DNA of 32,942 nucleotides from Verrucomicrobiota bacterium (GCA_012517065.1 JAAYVR010000077.1:1-32942), one strand, 5' to 3'; positions 8,704-16,494 are shown, counted from the stretch's first letter. Notes: a model not told the origin generated them from the sequence alone. A program made the numbers and translations.

Positions 8704-9834
8704 TCAGTAGGCTATGGATGCATCCTGAAGCATTTGTGCCAGCTCGGTCACGCTTGGGCTTCGTGCGTTCCGCACATAAAAACCGCTGCATGTCACTCCC
8801 GTCAGCAGACAATCCAGATTGTCCAGGCCAAGCAGCTTGCCCAAACAAAAACCCGAGTTGAAATGATCGCCCGCACCGGTCGTGATCAGCGGTTTGTCGG
8901 TCACGGGGCCGGCTGTAATTGAGACTTCACCGTCGGACACAGCCAGAGCGTACCGCACCGGGTGAATCACAACAGCTTGAACAGGCACGCGACTGTGAAT
9001 CTCCCGACCGAGCCTCGAGAGGCCTTCCGGCGATTGATCCGATACGTCCAAGCCAAGCGCTCTGCCGCCGACTTCGACGGCTTCCTTCTGGTTCAGTCCC
9101 AGCGTCACATCAAAGTATTTCTCAAACCGCACAATCAACTCGAGCGCGCGCCGAATGTCTTTGGCCGTCCTCTTTTCCGGATCGGCAAGATCAATGAAAA
9201 GCTTTCGCCGTCTGCCGTCGATGCCAGGGCAAATCTCATTCAGAACCGCCTCCCAAATATCGCTCATGTAGGTCAGCATTGTCCAGTTGACAAAACCCAC
9301 CAGGTCGGCCGACCCGAACCTTGCGGCAAACTTGTCCCGGCCAAACCTCTCGACAATGTTACGCCAGTTCATTTCTTTCAGCGACTGGTGTTTGCCGAGC
9401 ATGACTTTTCCATTCTCGAACTCGACCGCGTATGTGTAGCCTGGTTCGGCTATGGACGATACTTCAGCGCGTTTGCAGAACTCGTCGAACACGGGATGGA
9501 TGCTCGGATGTCCCAAAATGCCAAGATAAGAGACTTTCAGTCCAAAGCTTGTGAGTGCATTGGCCATGATTGGTCCGTTGCCGCCAAGCTTGACCATCTG
9601 TGGCACCAACTCGATGTTCGTGCTCTTGTCAGCAGCATCCATGATGCGCTTTCCCCATTGTTCCATTCGGGCAAGGCGCGTGTAATGTTCAGCGTCCTGC
9701 CGCGTATCAACCACGTGGAGAATCTCATCCACAAACCCGTCCAGCCCGATAAAAGCCGTCAATTCCCTTGCCTTTTTGGCAGCGGCAAGCAGCTTCCGAG
9801 CACACTCATTACGACGTTCTTGCGTTACAGTCAT
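8704..9834 (-). CDS. PfkB-family carbohydrate kinase, substrate unknown
   Basis: Predicted ATP-dependent sugar or nucleoside kinase of the ribokinase/PfkB superfamily. The 376-residue protein contains an N-terminal substrate-binding half with AFIGLDGFVDEI and KLGGNGPIMANALTSFG, and the ATP/anion-hole signature TTGAGDHFNSGF at 318-329, in which Asp323 would be the catalytic base. The substrate cannot be read from the sequence; the N-terminal FIGLDGFVDEI element and overall length differ from classical ribokinase or fructokinase. It lies between parB (45 bp upstream) and def (9 bp downstream) on one strand. No clear Shine-Dalgarno precedes the ATG. A long open frame on the opposite strand is a shadow. 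Confidence 0.87.
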   Translation of the reverse strand: MTVTQERRNECARKLLAAAKKARELTAFIGLDGFVDEILHVVDTRQDAEHYTRLARMEQWGKRIMDAADKSTNIELVPQMVKLGGNGPIMANALTSFGLKVSYLGILGHPSIHPVFDEFCKRAEVSSIAEPGYTYAVEFENGKVMLGKHQSLKEMNWRNIVERFGRDKFAARFGSADLVGFVNWTMLTYMSDIWEAVLNEICPGIDGRRRKLFIDLADPEKRTAKDIRRALELIVRFEKYFDVTLGLNQKEAVEVGGRALGLDVSDQSPEGLSRLGREIHSRVPVQAVVIHPVRYALAVSDGEVSITAGPVTDKPLITTGAGDHFNSGFCLGKLLGLDNLDCLLTGVTCSGFYVRNARSPSVTELAQMLQDASIAY

Positions 9835-9879
9835 GTTGTTAACAAACGATCAGGTTATCAGCCCCGAAAATCAACAGCG

Positions 9880-10812
9880 CTAATCTTGCACGACTCCAAT
9901 GATCTGCAAGATTCTTTCCAGTTCGTCATCGGAGAAAAACCGTATTTCGACAGAGCCCTTGCCGCGTTTGTATCTGAGGCGCACTTTTGTTCCCAGCCTC
10001 TCCATCAGCCTGTTCTCCAACGAAACCACGTGCACATCAGGCTGCTCTCCAACCTTCGAAGACGCAGCTTCGGATTCCTTGGCCGCGCGCCCGCGCGCAA
10101 GCCACCTTGCCACGAGAGCCTCCGTTTGACGCACGTTTAGATTGTCGCGTATGACCTGCACTGCTGCCAATTGCTGTTCTTCAGGCCGACCGAGCCCGAG
10201 AATCACTTTTGCATGGCCAACGCTTATCTGGCCGTTTCTCAAATACGCCTGCACTTCGGCGGGCAGTTTCAACAGGCGCAACGCGTTTGCCACCGTGGCG
10301 CGGTTTTTCCCAACCTTCGCTGCCACGTCTTCCTGCTTGAGTTTGAATTGATCGATGAGCTGTTGGTAGCCTTGCGCTTCCTCGATCGGATTCAAGTTCT
10401 CGCGCTGGAGATTTTCGATCAACGCCATTTCTAATGCGGCCGTGTCGTCCGCCTCGCGCACAAGGACCGGAACCTCTGAAAGCCCGGCCAACTGGGCCGC
10501 ACGCCAACGCCGTTCCCCGGCGATCAATTCGTAGTGTTCACCGCGCATCCGAACCACCAACGGCTGTACGATGCCCTGGCTCCTGATCGAGTCGGCCAGT
10601 TCACGCAGAGATTCTTCGGGAAAGTCTTTTCTGGGTTGAAGCGGGCAGGGGCGAATGCGCGTCAAAGGGACAATATCCACCCGTTCCCCTTTCGGAGGGG
10701 TTTCCTCGACTTTCGTTGTTTCATCCGCGGCTGCCGGTTGCGGTGGCTTGACAGATGTCGAAACGTCACCGAGCAAAGCGCCCAGACCGCGACCCAATGC
10801 CGGTTTGGCCAT
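9880..10812 (-). CDS. parB: ParB/Spo0J-family chromosome partitioning protein
   Basis: Binds parS sites near the replication origin and spreads as a CTP-dependent clamp to organise and segregate the chromosome. The 310-residue protein begins MAKPALGRGLGALLGD, the canonical ParB start and the ParA-interacting segment. It continues with a CTP-binding N-domain (PLQPRKDF at 58-64, GERRWRA at 99-105), the ENLQRENLNPIEEA box at 133-146, a helix-turn-helix (about 157-181, EDVAAKVGKNRATVANALRL) and a C-terminal dimerisation domain. The frame is open to 10842, but the start at 10812 is the conserved one. No parA gene lies beside it in this window, which is unusual for a chromosomal parB. No consensus parS site was found. 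Confidence 0.93.
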   Translation of the reverse strand: MAKPALGRGLGALLGDVSTSVKPPQPAAADETTKVEETPPKGERVDIVPLTRIRPCPLQPRKDFPEESLRELADSIRSQGIVQPLVVRMRGEHYELIAGERRWRAAQLAGLSEVPVLVREADDTAALEMALIENLQRENLNPIEEAQGYQQLIDQFKLKQEDVAAKVGKNRATVANALRLLKLPAEVQAYLRNGQISVGHAKVILGLGRPEEQQLAAVQVIRDNLNVRQTEALVARWLARGRAAKESEAASSKVGEQPDVHVVSLENRLMERLGTKVRLRYKRGKGSVEIRFFSDDELERILQIIGVVQD

Positions 10813-11201
10813 GCCCACCCAGTGTCCAGAAGGACAACCCAATTGTCAACGCAGAGGATTTGTGAGACCATCACGCGCCGTTCAATCGCAGGTTTTCAGC
10901 CGCAAACCAATCAGAGCAAGCGAAACCGACGTTGCAACCTTGGGTTTGCCCTGCGGCACGCATAGTATCCCGCTATTGGCCCCGTCTGAGACAGAGCTTC
11001 GTCCACGGGCGGACGCCAACCTTTGCGTTTGCTATTTGCGTTTGCTTCGTCTTAGCCCGGAAATCACACTCGAATACAGGAATGGGTGAATCCGAGGGGT
11101 GGCTGGCCAGATTTCCGGGAGTGAGCTTGACACCACAACAGGTCGCGTGTTATTACTCTGCCGACCACATTTAGCTGTATGGTCACCAACCAAACTCGAT
11201 A
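10813..11201. other. divergent intergenic region parB / nrdR
   Basis: No gene is supported in this 389-bp gap. It must hold the promoters of the parB operon and of nrdR. The only distinct element is palindromic repeat copy D (11052-11120). A short plus-strand frame ends at the TAG edge of that repeat but is open for only 20 codons, so it is not called a gene. Confidence 0.5.
11052..11120 (+). repeat. palindromic stop-codon repeat, copy D
   Basis: Left arm TTAGCCCGGAAATCACACTC and right arm CCAGATTTCCGGGAGTGAG flank a centre containing GGTGAATCCGAGGGG and GGCTG, which matches copy C. It lies 80 bp upstream of nrdR and no recognised gene ends at its edge. Confidence 0.7.
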
Positions 11202-11687
11202 ATGCGTTGCCCGAAATGCCATGGCAGGGAAGACAAGGTGATCGATTCCCGTGCTTCTCGCGACGGGACCGCAATACGCAGGCGGAGGGAGTGTGTGAAG
11301 TGTGGACACCGCTTCACCACCTATGAGTCGGTTGAAACCCGTGATTTGTTGGTCATAAAGCGAGACGGCCGACGCGAGCAGTTCTCGAAGGAAAAACTCC
11401 GGAACGGGATCCTCAAGGCCTGCCAAAAGCGCCCGCTGAGCCACGAAGTAATCGATGAAATCGTGGACCGGATCACCACTGAGTTGCACGATCAGTACGA
11501 CCAAGAGGTTCCGTGTGTGGTTATTGGCGAGCGTGTCATGGATGAGTTGCGCGAGTTGGACCCGGTCGCCTACGTGCGGTTTGCGAGTGTTTATCGCCGA
11601 TTTGAAGAAGCAACAGATTTTGTTCTGGCTGTCAAACGACTTGAGGTGCCACGTGACACCGCGACCTTTCGCCTGCCTGGTTTTTAG
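11202..11687 (+). CDS. nrdR: transcriptional repressor NrdR
   Basis: Zinc- and nucleotide-binding repressor of ribonucleotide reductase genes. The 161-residue protein has the N-terminal zinc ribbon with Cys3, Cys6, Cys31 and Cys34 (MRCPKCHG and RECVKCGHRFTTYE) and an ATP-cone domain (about 49-139, starting VIKRDGRREQFSKEKLRNGI). The tail after ATP-cone includes FASVYRRFEEATDF, as in typical NrdR. No ribonucleotide reductase gene is in the window. The next gene may start inside the last 35 bases of nrdR. Confidence 0.96.
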   Translation: MRCPKCHGREDKVIDSRASRDGTAIRRRRECVKCGHRFTTYESVETRDLLVIKRDGRREQFSKEKLRNGILKACQKRPLSHEVIDEIVDRITTELHDQYDQEVPCVVIGERVMDELRELDPVAYVRFASVYRRFEEATDFVLAVKRLEVPRDTATFRLPGF

Positions 11688-12207
11688 GTCTGACGCGGAC
11701 CAGATTTCGTGCGAGGCTGACCAGGTCTCGATCGAGCTGGTGGGCGCAGAACAGCATGGTGTCACCCAGCAGGTGCTCGAGAACGCCGCAGCAGCCGTGC
11801 TGCATTACTTCAGGACCGAGAAAGGGCTCAAGAACGTGTCGTTGAATGAGTTTGCGCATGCGATGGTGTTGGTGCTGCGCGGCTTTGGGTTCAACGTGCG
11901 TGTAGAGGATGAAGAGCCACCGCCGGTTCGAGTAATGGAAACTGACCTTGAAGGAATCGCCAAAGAATGTGGAGGCGCGTTTGAACTTGGGTTTTTCCCG
12001 AGATTGCGGCGCGAACTTGAAGTGCACCTTGAACAGGAACCGGAGGTCATACGTTTCACCGGCCTGCGTTCGTGTGTCATGCGGCTGTCGGGATCGCAGC
12101 GGTGGGGCCAGCGTTGCCAGGCGTTGAACGATCAAATAGTTGATTACATGCGTGATTGCCTCGGGCGTTTGCCCGGGAAAATCCGGTGCGCAGTAGTTGT
12201 GGAGTAA
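11653..12207 (+). CDS. hypothetical protein overlapping the end of nrdR
   Basis: I do not recognise this family. The frame is open well upstream inside nrdR, so the start is uncertain. GTG at 11653 is proposed because GAGGTG lies 5 bases before it, giving 184 residues and a 35-base overlap with nrdR. GTG at 11740 (155 residues) is the alternative. The product contains VTQQVLENAAAAVLHYFRTE, NEFAHAMVLVLRGFGFNV, an acidic stretch EDEEPPP and a C-terminal QRCQALNDQIVDYMRDCL, with mixed helical character and no signal peptide or membrane span. Continuous coupling to nrdR suggests a nucleotide-metabolism or regulatory link, but that is inference from position only. Confidence 0.65.
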   Translation: MTPRPFACLVFRSDADQISCEADQVSIELVGAEQHGVTQQVLENAAAAVLHYFRTEKGLKNVSLNEFAHAMVLVLRGFGFNVRVEDEEPPPVRVMETDLEGIAKECGGAFELGFFPRLRRELEVHLEQEPEVIRFTGLRSCVMRLSGSQRWGQRCQALNDQIVDYMRDCLGRLPGKIRCAVVVE

Positions 12208-12262
12208 ACCGAACCCCGGTGATTTGCTTCGTCGGACGGGCACCCCTTGTTGAATCATACCA

Positions 12263-12604
12263 ATGAGCAAGACATTGTTCGAAAGAATCTGCAATCGTGA
12301 GCTGCCGGGAGATATTGTTTGGGAGGATGACCTCGTAGTTGCTTTCCGGGATATCAACCCGCAGGCACCCGTTCACGTGCTTGTCGTGCCACGCAGGCCA
12401 ATCCCACGCCTGTCAGATGCCAAACCGGAAGACAAAGAGTTGCTCGGGCACGTGTTGCTGGCAGCAGCGAAGGTGGCAGAGGTTCTCGGGCTCAAAAACG
12501 GATATCGCCTTGTGCTCAACACTGGCCACGACGCTGGAGAAGCCATTCCGCATCTTCACTTTCATCTGATTGGAGGGCGGAGGATGCGTTGGCCTCCCGG
12601 GTGA
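12263..12604 (+). CDS. HIT-family (HinT-like) nucleotide-binding hydrolase
   Basis: Histidine triad proteins hydrolyse nucleoside phosphoramidates or related AMP-linked substrates. The 113-residue protein starts LFERICNRELPGDIVWEDD, contains FRDINPQAPVHVLVVPRRPI, and ends with the triad HLHFHLIGG, in which His97, His99 and His101 form the active-site motif (His99 and His101 catalytic by analogy). Length and architecture are those of HinT/protein kinase C inhibitor-like proteins. It sits 55 bp after the unknown gene and 63 bp before hisC on the same strand. No Shine-Dalgarno is apparent. Confidence 0.93.
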   Translation: MSKTLFERICNRELPGDIVWEDDLVVAFRDINPQAPVHVLVVPRRPIPRLSDAKPEDKELLGHVLLAAAKVAEVLGLKNGYRLVLNTGHDAGEAIPHLHFHLIGGRRMRWPPG

Positions 12605-12667
12605 AAGCGACGTCCTGCGGTTTGACTTGTGTGCGGGTTTGGTGGACCATAGCCGCTGTAGCTTTCT

Positions 12668-13819
12668 ATGAGCATCAAAGATAAACCAGAGCACCGCCAA
12701 ACCCAAAGTGGCAACACCACACCCCTCCGGCTGAACTCGATGTTGGAAAACCTGCCCGTGTATCAGCCGGGCAGACCCATTGAAGAAGTCGCGCGCGAGC
12801 TCAATCTGCCGCCGGACGATCTGATCAAGATGGCTTCGAACGAAAACCCGCTCGGGCCATCGCCAATGGCACTTGAAGCTCTGGGCCACGCTCTGTCAAA
12901 ACTGCACCTTTACCCCGACGGGAACTCTTATTACCTCAAACAAAGGCTTGCGCGGCACCTTGATGTTGATCCTTCGTGCATCGTTTTGGGGAACGGATCC
13001 AACGAGGTGCTTGAACTGGTTGGCCATGCACTGATAGCACCAGGAAGCGAGGTCGTGGTGTCCCAGTATTGTTTTGCCGTTTATCCAATCGTGACCCACC
13101 TGTTCGGCGGCAAGCTGGTCATGGTACCCGCACGTGGACTCGCTCACGACCTCCACGCAATGCGAGTTGCCGTGACGACCCGGACAAACGTGATGTTCGT
13201 GGCAAATCCAAACAACCCAACCGGAACTCTGGCCAGCCATGGCGAAGTAATGGAACTGATCGAGTCGATGCCCGCCGACGTGTTGTTGGTAATAGACGAG
13301 GCTTATATCGAGTACCTCGAAGACCCGCTGGATTTGCTCCCATTGGTGCGCGCAGGCCGGCAAAACCTCTTGCTTACGCGCACATTCTCGAAAATCCACG
13401 GCTTGGCAGGCCTCCGCGTGGGATATGGCATTGGACATCCAACCCTGATCGCCGCTCTCGAGAAAGTCCGCGAGCCGTTCAACATCAATTCCGCCGCGCA
13501 GGCGGCCGCAACTGCGGCTTTGGATGACAGCGCGCACATGAAACGCACACGCGAGAACAACAAAGCGGGCCTCGAGTTTCTCGAGCAATCATTCCGCAAG
13601 CACAATATCGAGTACGTGCCTTCCTCGGCGAATTTCATTCTGGTGCGTGTGGGCAACGGCCAGCGCGTGTTTGTCGAAATGCAGAAACTGGGCGTGATTG
13701 TTCGTCCGATGGGCGGGTATCAACTGCCCGAATACGTCCGCATTTCGGTGGGAACACCTGCGGAGAATCAGCGATGCGTTGATGCCCTGTGCAAGGTTTT
13801 GGGAATCGCGACCGGTTGA
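12668..13819 (+). CDS. hisC: histidinol-phosphate aminotransferase
   Basis: PLP-dependent class I/II aminotransferase, predicted to convert imidazole acetol phosphate to histidinol phosphate in histidine synthesis. Over 383 residues it shows KMASNENPLGPSP (54-66), GNGSNEVLELVGHA (108-121), ANPNNPTGT (179-187), the VIDEAYIEY box with Asp210, and RTFSKIHGLAGLRVGY, whose Lys242 should bind PLP. It ends with a conserved VRISVGTPAEN segment. Some HisC homologues act on aromatic amino acids, so substrate is inferred. Homologues usually begin near residue 25 (MLENLP), so the N-terminal 24 residues may be an overcall. No other his gene is in the window. Confidence 0.92.
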   Translation: MSIKDKPEHRQTQSGNTTPLRLNSMLENLPVYQPGRPIEEVARELNLPPDDLIKMASNENPLGPSPMALEALGHALSKLHLYPDGNSYYLKQRLARHLDVDPSCIVLGNGSNEVLELVGHALIAPGSEVVVSQYCFAVYPIVTHLFGGKLVMVPARGLAHDLHAMRVAVTTRTNVMFVANPNNPTGTLASHGEVMELIESMPADVLLVIDEAYIEYLEDPLDLLPLVRAGRQNLLLTRTFSKIHGLAGLRVGYGIGHPTLIAALEKVREPFNINSAAQAAATAALDDSAHMKRTRENNKAGLEFLEQSFRKHNIEYVPSSANFILVRVGNGQRVFVEMQKLGVIVRPMGGYQLPEYVRISVGTPAENQRCVDALCKVLGIATG

Positions 13820-13922
13820 CGACAGCGCAACCCGCGCAGGGAATCCAGCCGTATCGCGGCTCAGGCCCAAGTCAACCACGGTGCTATGTCGTATCCCCCG
13901 GGCTCGTCCCGTTGCAGAGATT

Positions 13923-15332
13923 ATGAACTACTGTTCTGCCTTAACGGCTCGGCCTTTTCGCGGAAAGCGCCAGCTCGGGTCGCAGTGCAATCCGATTTGC
14001 ATTGCGCCGAAGCGTTTACTGATTCTGATTGCCCTGGTTGGCGCGACGAGCTTTCCGGCCAATTGGTTTGGCATCGAGGTGAAAGGCGGTGAAATTTCTG
14101 AGACCTCGAACGGAACCGACCATGGGACTGCAACTTGGAAGCAGGCGGTTGACTCATGGGTGCCGTCATGGTTGGCCAAAGCACCGGCATTGCCACCGCC
14201 AAAAGGACAAGTGATCCGCGTTGCCAACGCGGACGACTTGTTGGCAGCGGTGGATCGCATCGAACCCGGCGGAACGATCCTCCTTGCCGACGGGCATTAC
14301 CGCGTCCCACATGTCATTGTTCTTGAAGGAAAGACTGACGTCGCCATCAGAAGCGCTTCCGGAGACCCTTCGAACACCGTTCTCAGCGGCAAAGGTTGGG
14401 ACAGGGGGAACGGTGGCGATGACATTCTGCACATCGGTCACTGCAACGGTGTGACGATAGCGGACCTCACGTTTGCGGATTGCCGTTCCTACGGAATCAA
14501 GGTCGAGGCAGAAAAAGGTCCGAAGAATGTTCACATCTACAACTGCCGGTTCCGGGACATCGGTGTGCGTGCCATCAAAGGGTCGGCCAGCCAAGACCCC
14601 AACCTCAGGGCGGTGAAGGGCTCGGTTCGCTACTGTGTGTTCGAGAACACGCGGATTCCGCCCGCAGACTGGTTGTTTGGGGGCGATTACATTTCAGCCA
14701 TTGACATGATGGCGCTCGAAGACTGGACCTTTGCCGACAATGCCTTCAGAAACATCCGCGGACGAAATGGCGGCGGGCGCGCAGCAATCTTCATCTGGGT
14801 TCGATCGAGGGATATTGTGGTGGAACGAAACCTGATCCTCGACTGTGATCGAGGTGTGGCATTTGGCAATCCCGGCCAGTCAACTGCAAATCTCCCCGGA
14901 GAGCGCATTGTGCACGTAGTTGACGGTGTCATCCGCAACAACTTCATCAGTGGTGGTCATGATTGTGGGATCGAACTGTGGTATGCTCAGCGCATCAAGG
15001 TCCAACACAACAGTATCTGGCGCCCGGAACAAAACTGGCGCCGCGGCATCCGCATCGGAACCGGCACGGCACAAGCCGATATCGTGAACAACCTTGTGCA
15101 TGGTGACATCCTGGCCGAGGGCGGCGAGGCGCAGCTCAAGAGCAACCTTGTTGGCCGGCTGGAAGGTTATTTCGCCGCCCCATCACGTGGCGACCTTGCT
15201 TTGACTTCCGATGCGAGTCGCGCGATCCACCAGGGCGTGCGCTTGCCCGAGGTCGAGGAGGACATCCGCAGACGACCGCGCTCAGAACATCCAGATTTGG
15301 GCGCATGGGAATCTGAAGCGAGGCCTCGCTAA
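13923..15332 (+). CDS. secreted right-handed beta-helix protein
   Basis: Predicted exported protein of 469 residues with a hydrophobic N-terminal segment (about 29-45, RLLILIALVGATSFPANW). The body resembles parallel beta-helix polysaccharide lyase/NosD-type proteins: GGTILLADGHYRVPHVIVL, then a ladder of short strands (VTIADLTFADC, VHIYNCRFRDIG, WTFADNAFRNI, IVVERNLILDC, VIRNNFISGG, IKVQHNSIW, ADIVNNLV). It ends HPDLGAWE, a common closing motif in such proteins. No catalytic residues can be assigned; polysaccharide binding or cleavage is inference. The frame is open upstream to 13698 inside hisC, but the ATG at 13923 precedes the signal-like region. Its TAA stop is directly followed by CCCGGGGAAACC. 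Confidence 0.82.
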   Translation: MNYCSALTARPFRGKRQLGSQCNPICIAPKRLLILIALVGATSFPANWFGIEVKGGEISETSNGTDHGTATWKQAVDSWVPSWLAKAPALPPPKGQVIRVANADDLLAAVDRIEPGGTILLADGHYRVPHVIVLEGKTDVAIRSASGDPSNTVLSGKGWDRGNGGDDILHIGHCNGVTIADLTFADCRSYGIKVEAEKGPKNVHIYNCRFRDIGVRAIKGSASQDPNLRAVKGSVRYCVFENTRIPPADWLFGGDYISAIDMMALEDWTFADNAFRNIRGRNGGGRAAIFIWVRSRDIVVERNLILDCDRGVAFGNPGQSTANLPGERIVHVVDGVIRNNFISGGHDCGIELWYAQRIKVQHNSIWRPEQNWRRGIRIGTGTAQADIVNNLVHGDILAEGGEAQLKSNLVGRLEGYFAAPSRGDLALTSDASRAIHQGVRLPEVEEDIRRRPRSEHPDLGAWESEARPR

Positions 15333-15350
15333 CCCGGGGAAACCTTCCTG
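15330..15350 (+). repeat. half copy of the stop-codon palindrome (3' of beta-helix gene)
   Basis: TAACCCGGGGAAACCTTCC starts with the TAA stop codon of the beta-helix gene and matches the arm seen in the ICMT-like gene copy (TAGCTTGGAAACCTTGCC on its strand). No matching inverse arm follows before copy E begins at 15371. Confidence 0.45.
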
Positions 15351-15370
15351 CCTGACCAGACCAAGACACC

Positions 15371-15442
15371 TAACCCGGAAATCTCACCGCGATGAAAGCT
15401 TTGGTCGTCTTTGGCCAGTCAGGCGGTGAGATTTCCGGGCTA
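15371..15442. repeat. palindromic stop-codon repeat, copy E, between convergent genes
   Basis: TAACCCGGAAATCTCACCGC at 15371-15390 and GCGGTGAGATTTCCGGGCTA at 15423-15442 are inverted copies (19 of 20 match) with a 32-base centre. On the minus strand the outer TAG (15442-15440) is the stop codon of the zinc ribbon gene. It could act as a terminator-like hairpin between the converging genes; there is no long T-tract. Confidence 0.85.
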
Positions 15443-15664
15443 AAACTTGTACACATCGTTCGTCTGTCCGCATTGCGGACACCGGGATCGGTCCACATCC
15501 GGATCGTCTGTGTAAACATATCCGCAACCCTCGCAGCGGAAGATGTGGTCTGCTGACCCCATGAAACCAAAGCTGCGTCTTCGGATTTGACGGAGAAAAG
15601 AAAGCACCCCAACGCAGGTCAACAGCGTCAGCATGTACAGAAAAATGATCTTGCCAATGCTCAT
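15440..15664 (-). CDS. small membrane-anchored zinc ribbon protein
   Basis: The 74-residue product has one N-terminal transmembrane helix (about 5-24, KIIFLYMLTLLTCVGVLSFL) followed by a basic stretch and a C-terminal zinc ribbon with CEGC (Cys44, Cys47) and CPQC (Cys62, Cys65), presumably cytoplasmic by the positive-inside rule. No family name is known to me. Its ATG overlaps the TGA of the TonB-like gene (ATGA), implying translational coupling and a role connected with the ExbB/ExbD/TonB-like cluster. The stop codon lies inside the palindromic repeat. A rubredoxin-like electron-transfer role is less likely, because the knuckle context and spacing differ. Confidence 0.8.
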   Translation of the reverse strand: MSIGKIIFLYMLTLLTCVGVLSFLRQIRRRSFGFMGSADHIFRCEGCGYVYTDDPDVDRSRCPQCGQTNDVYKF

Positions 15665-16494
15665 GAGACCGGCGGTGAAGCATTAGTTGAAGACGGCGCC
15701 GGAGCTGAGACAGGCGCAGGCTCGCGGGTCATCCAAACAAATGTTATGATCCCCCATTGGAGCCCACCTGAGGAGGCATCATTCGCCCGCGCAAACGTCA
15801 ACCCCCTGGCAAATTCGAGCGCGCGTTCGTCCGCTGCAGCAAGACCGCTCCGGCTCAGAAGAGTCGCATTGATAACATGACCGTATTCGTCCAACAGCAC
15901 CTGAACCGAAGTGGGAAGAAGAACATCGGTGAATTCCCATGTCGGCAGCGCTGGCGGATTCAGCAGTTGTCTGCGCGCCAGATTGCCTTCGAGTCGAATT
16001 GTGGAATTCGTCAGCAATGGCCTGATTTGAACCCCGCCAATCTCAGGCGGAACCGGCCGCACGAGGGGAATTTGAAGAGGCGTGGAATCAACCTGTGGCT
16101 GGCCACGGCTTCCCTTGATCTGAATGCTGATCTGGTCGGGCTGCAACCAGCGGTACGGCTCGGCAATGGCTGGCCGGTCTTGTCCAACATCAGTCAAACC
16201 GAACCACAAACGCCCGGAAAAACCATTTGAGCTCACGAGGGCATTATTGGCCGGGTCCCTCATTACAAACAGCTCAGCATGCGGGTCAGCTTGGTCAATC
16301 GCTGTCAGCAGGCAGATGCCCGTTCCCAAGTCAGTCAAATGGTCGGATTTGTGTTCGGGCTTGGCAGATAAAAGAGAGATAAACGTCAATTGCGCAACGA
16401 AAACGGCCGCGACCACCCCCATCCACCTGCGCGTGGACCAATCCCTTTTCTGGTTCGGCGGATTTCTGCCGTTCTGCCGAGTATCAGCAACCAT
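15661..16494 (-). CDS. TonB-like energy transducer, divergent
   Basis: A 277-residue protein with a single N-terminal membrane span (about 24-44, RWMGVVAAVFVAQLTFISLL), a long linker with proline-rich stretches (about 140-155) and a TonB C-terminal-like domain around residues 195-262: SVQVLLDEYGHVINATLLSR, then AADERALEFARGLTFARA. TonB proteins couple the ExbB/ExbD proton channel to outer-membrane transporters. The central part (50-135) is not recognised. It follows the ExbD-like gene by 69 bp and overlaps the zinc ribbon gene by 4 bases. The C-terminal tail is Pro/Ala/Ser-rich. Confidence 0.72.
   Translation of the reverse strand: MVADTRQNGRNPPNQKRDWSTRRWMGVVAAVFVAQLTFISLLSAKPEHKSDHLTDLGTGICLLTAIDQADPHAELFVMRDPANNALVSSNGFSGRLWFGLTDVGQDRPAIAEPYRWLQPDQISIQIKGSRGQPQVDSTPLQIPLVRPVPPEIGGVQIRPLLTNSTIRLEGNLARRQLLNPPALPTWEFTDVLLPTSVQVLLDEYGHVINATLLSRSGLAAADERALEFARGLTFARANDASSGGLQWGIITFVWMTREPAPVSAPAPSSTNASPPVS

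Noticed and set aside
8962-10140. 392-residue open frame on the plus strand
   Set aside because: It lies antisense to pfkB and parB, both of which have clear family motifs, and its translation shows no recognisable protein features; it is a shadow.
11645-11660. GGTGCCACGTGACACC as a possible parS site
   Set aside because: It matches the parS consensus (TGTTTCACGTGAAACA) in only 11 of 16 positions and lies inside nrdR coding sequence. A similar 11-of-16 match occurs near 19227. CACGTG is common in this DNA.
11632-12357. 241-residue minus-strand open frame
   Set aside because: Antisense to the gene after nrdR and to the HIT gene start. The plus-strand frames are better supported by motif (HIT) and context.
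12896-13588. 230-residue minus-strand open frame
   Set aside because: Entirely antisense to hisC, whose catalytic motifs are intact.
13698-13922. Upstream extension of the beta-helix gene into hisC
   Set aside because: The extension overlaps hisC, has no protein-like features, and the ATG at 13923 precedes a plausible signal segment.
15440-15664. Rubredoxin annotation for the zinc ribbon protein
   Set aside because: Two CxxC knuckles are present, but the context resembles zinc ribbons and the protein has a membrane helix; rubredoxin-type CxxCG motifs around an FeS4 centre are not convincingly present.
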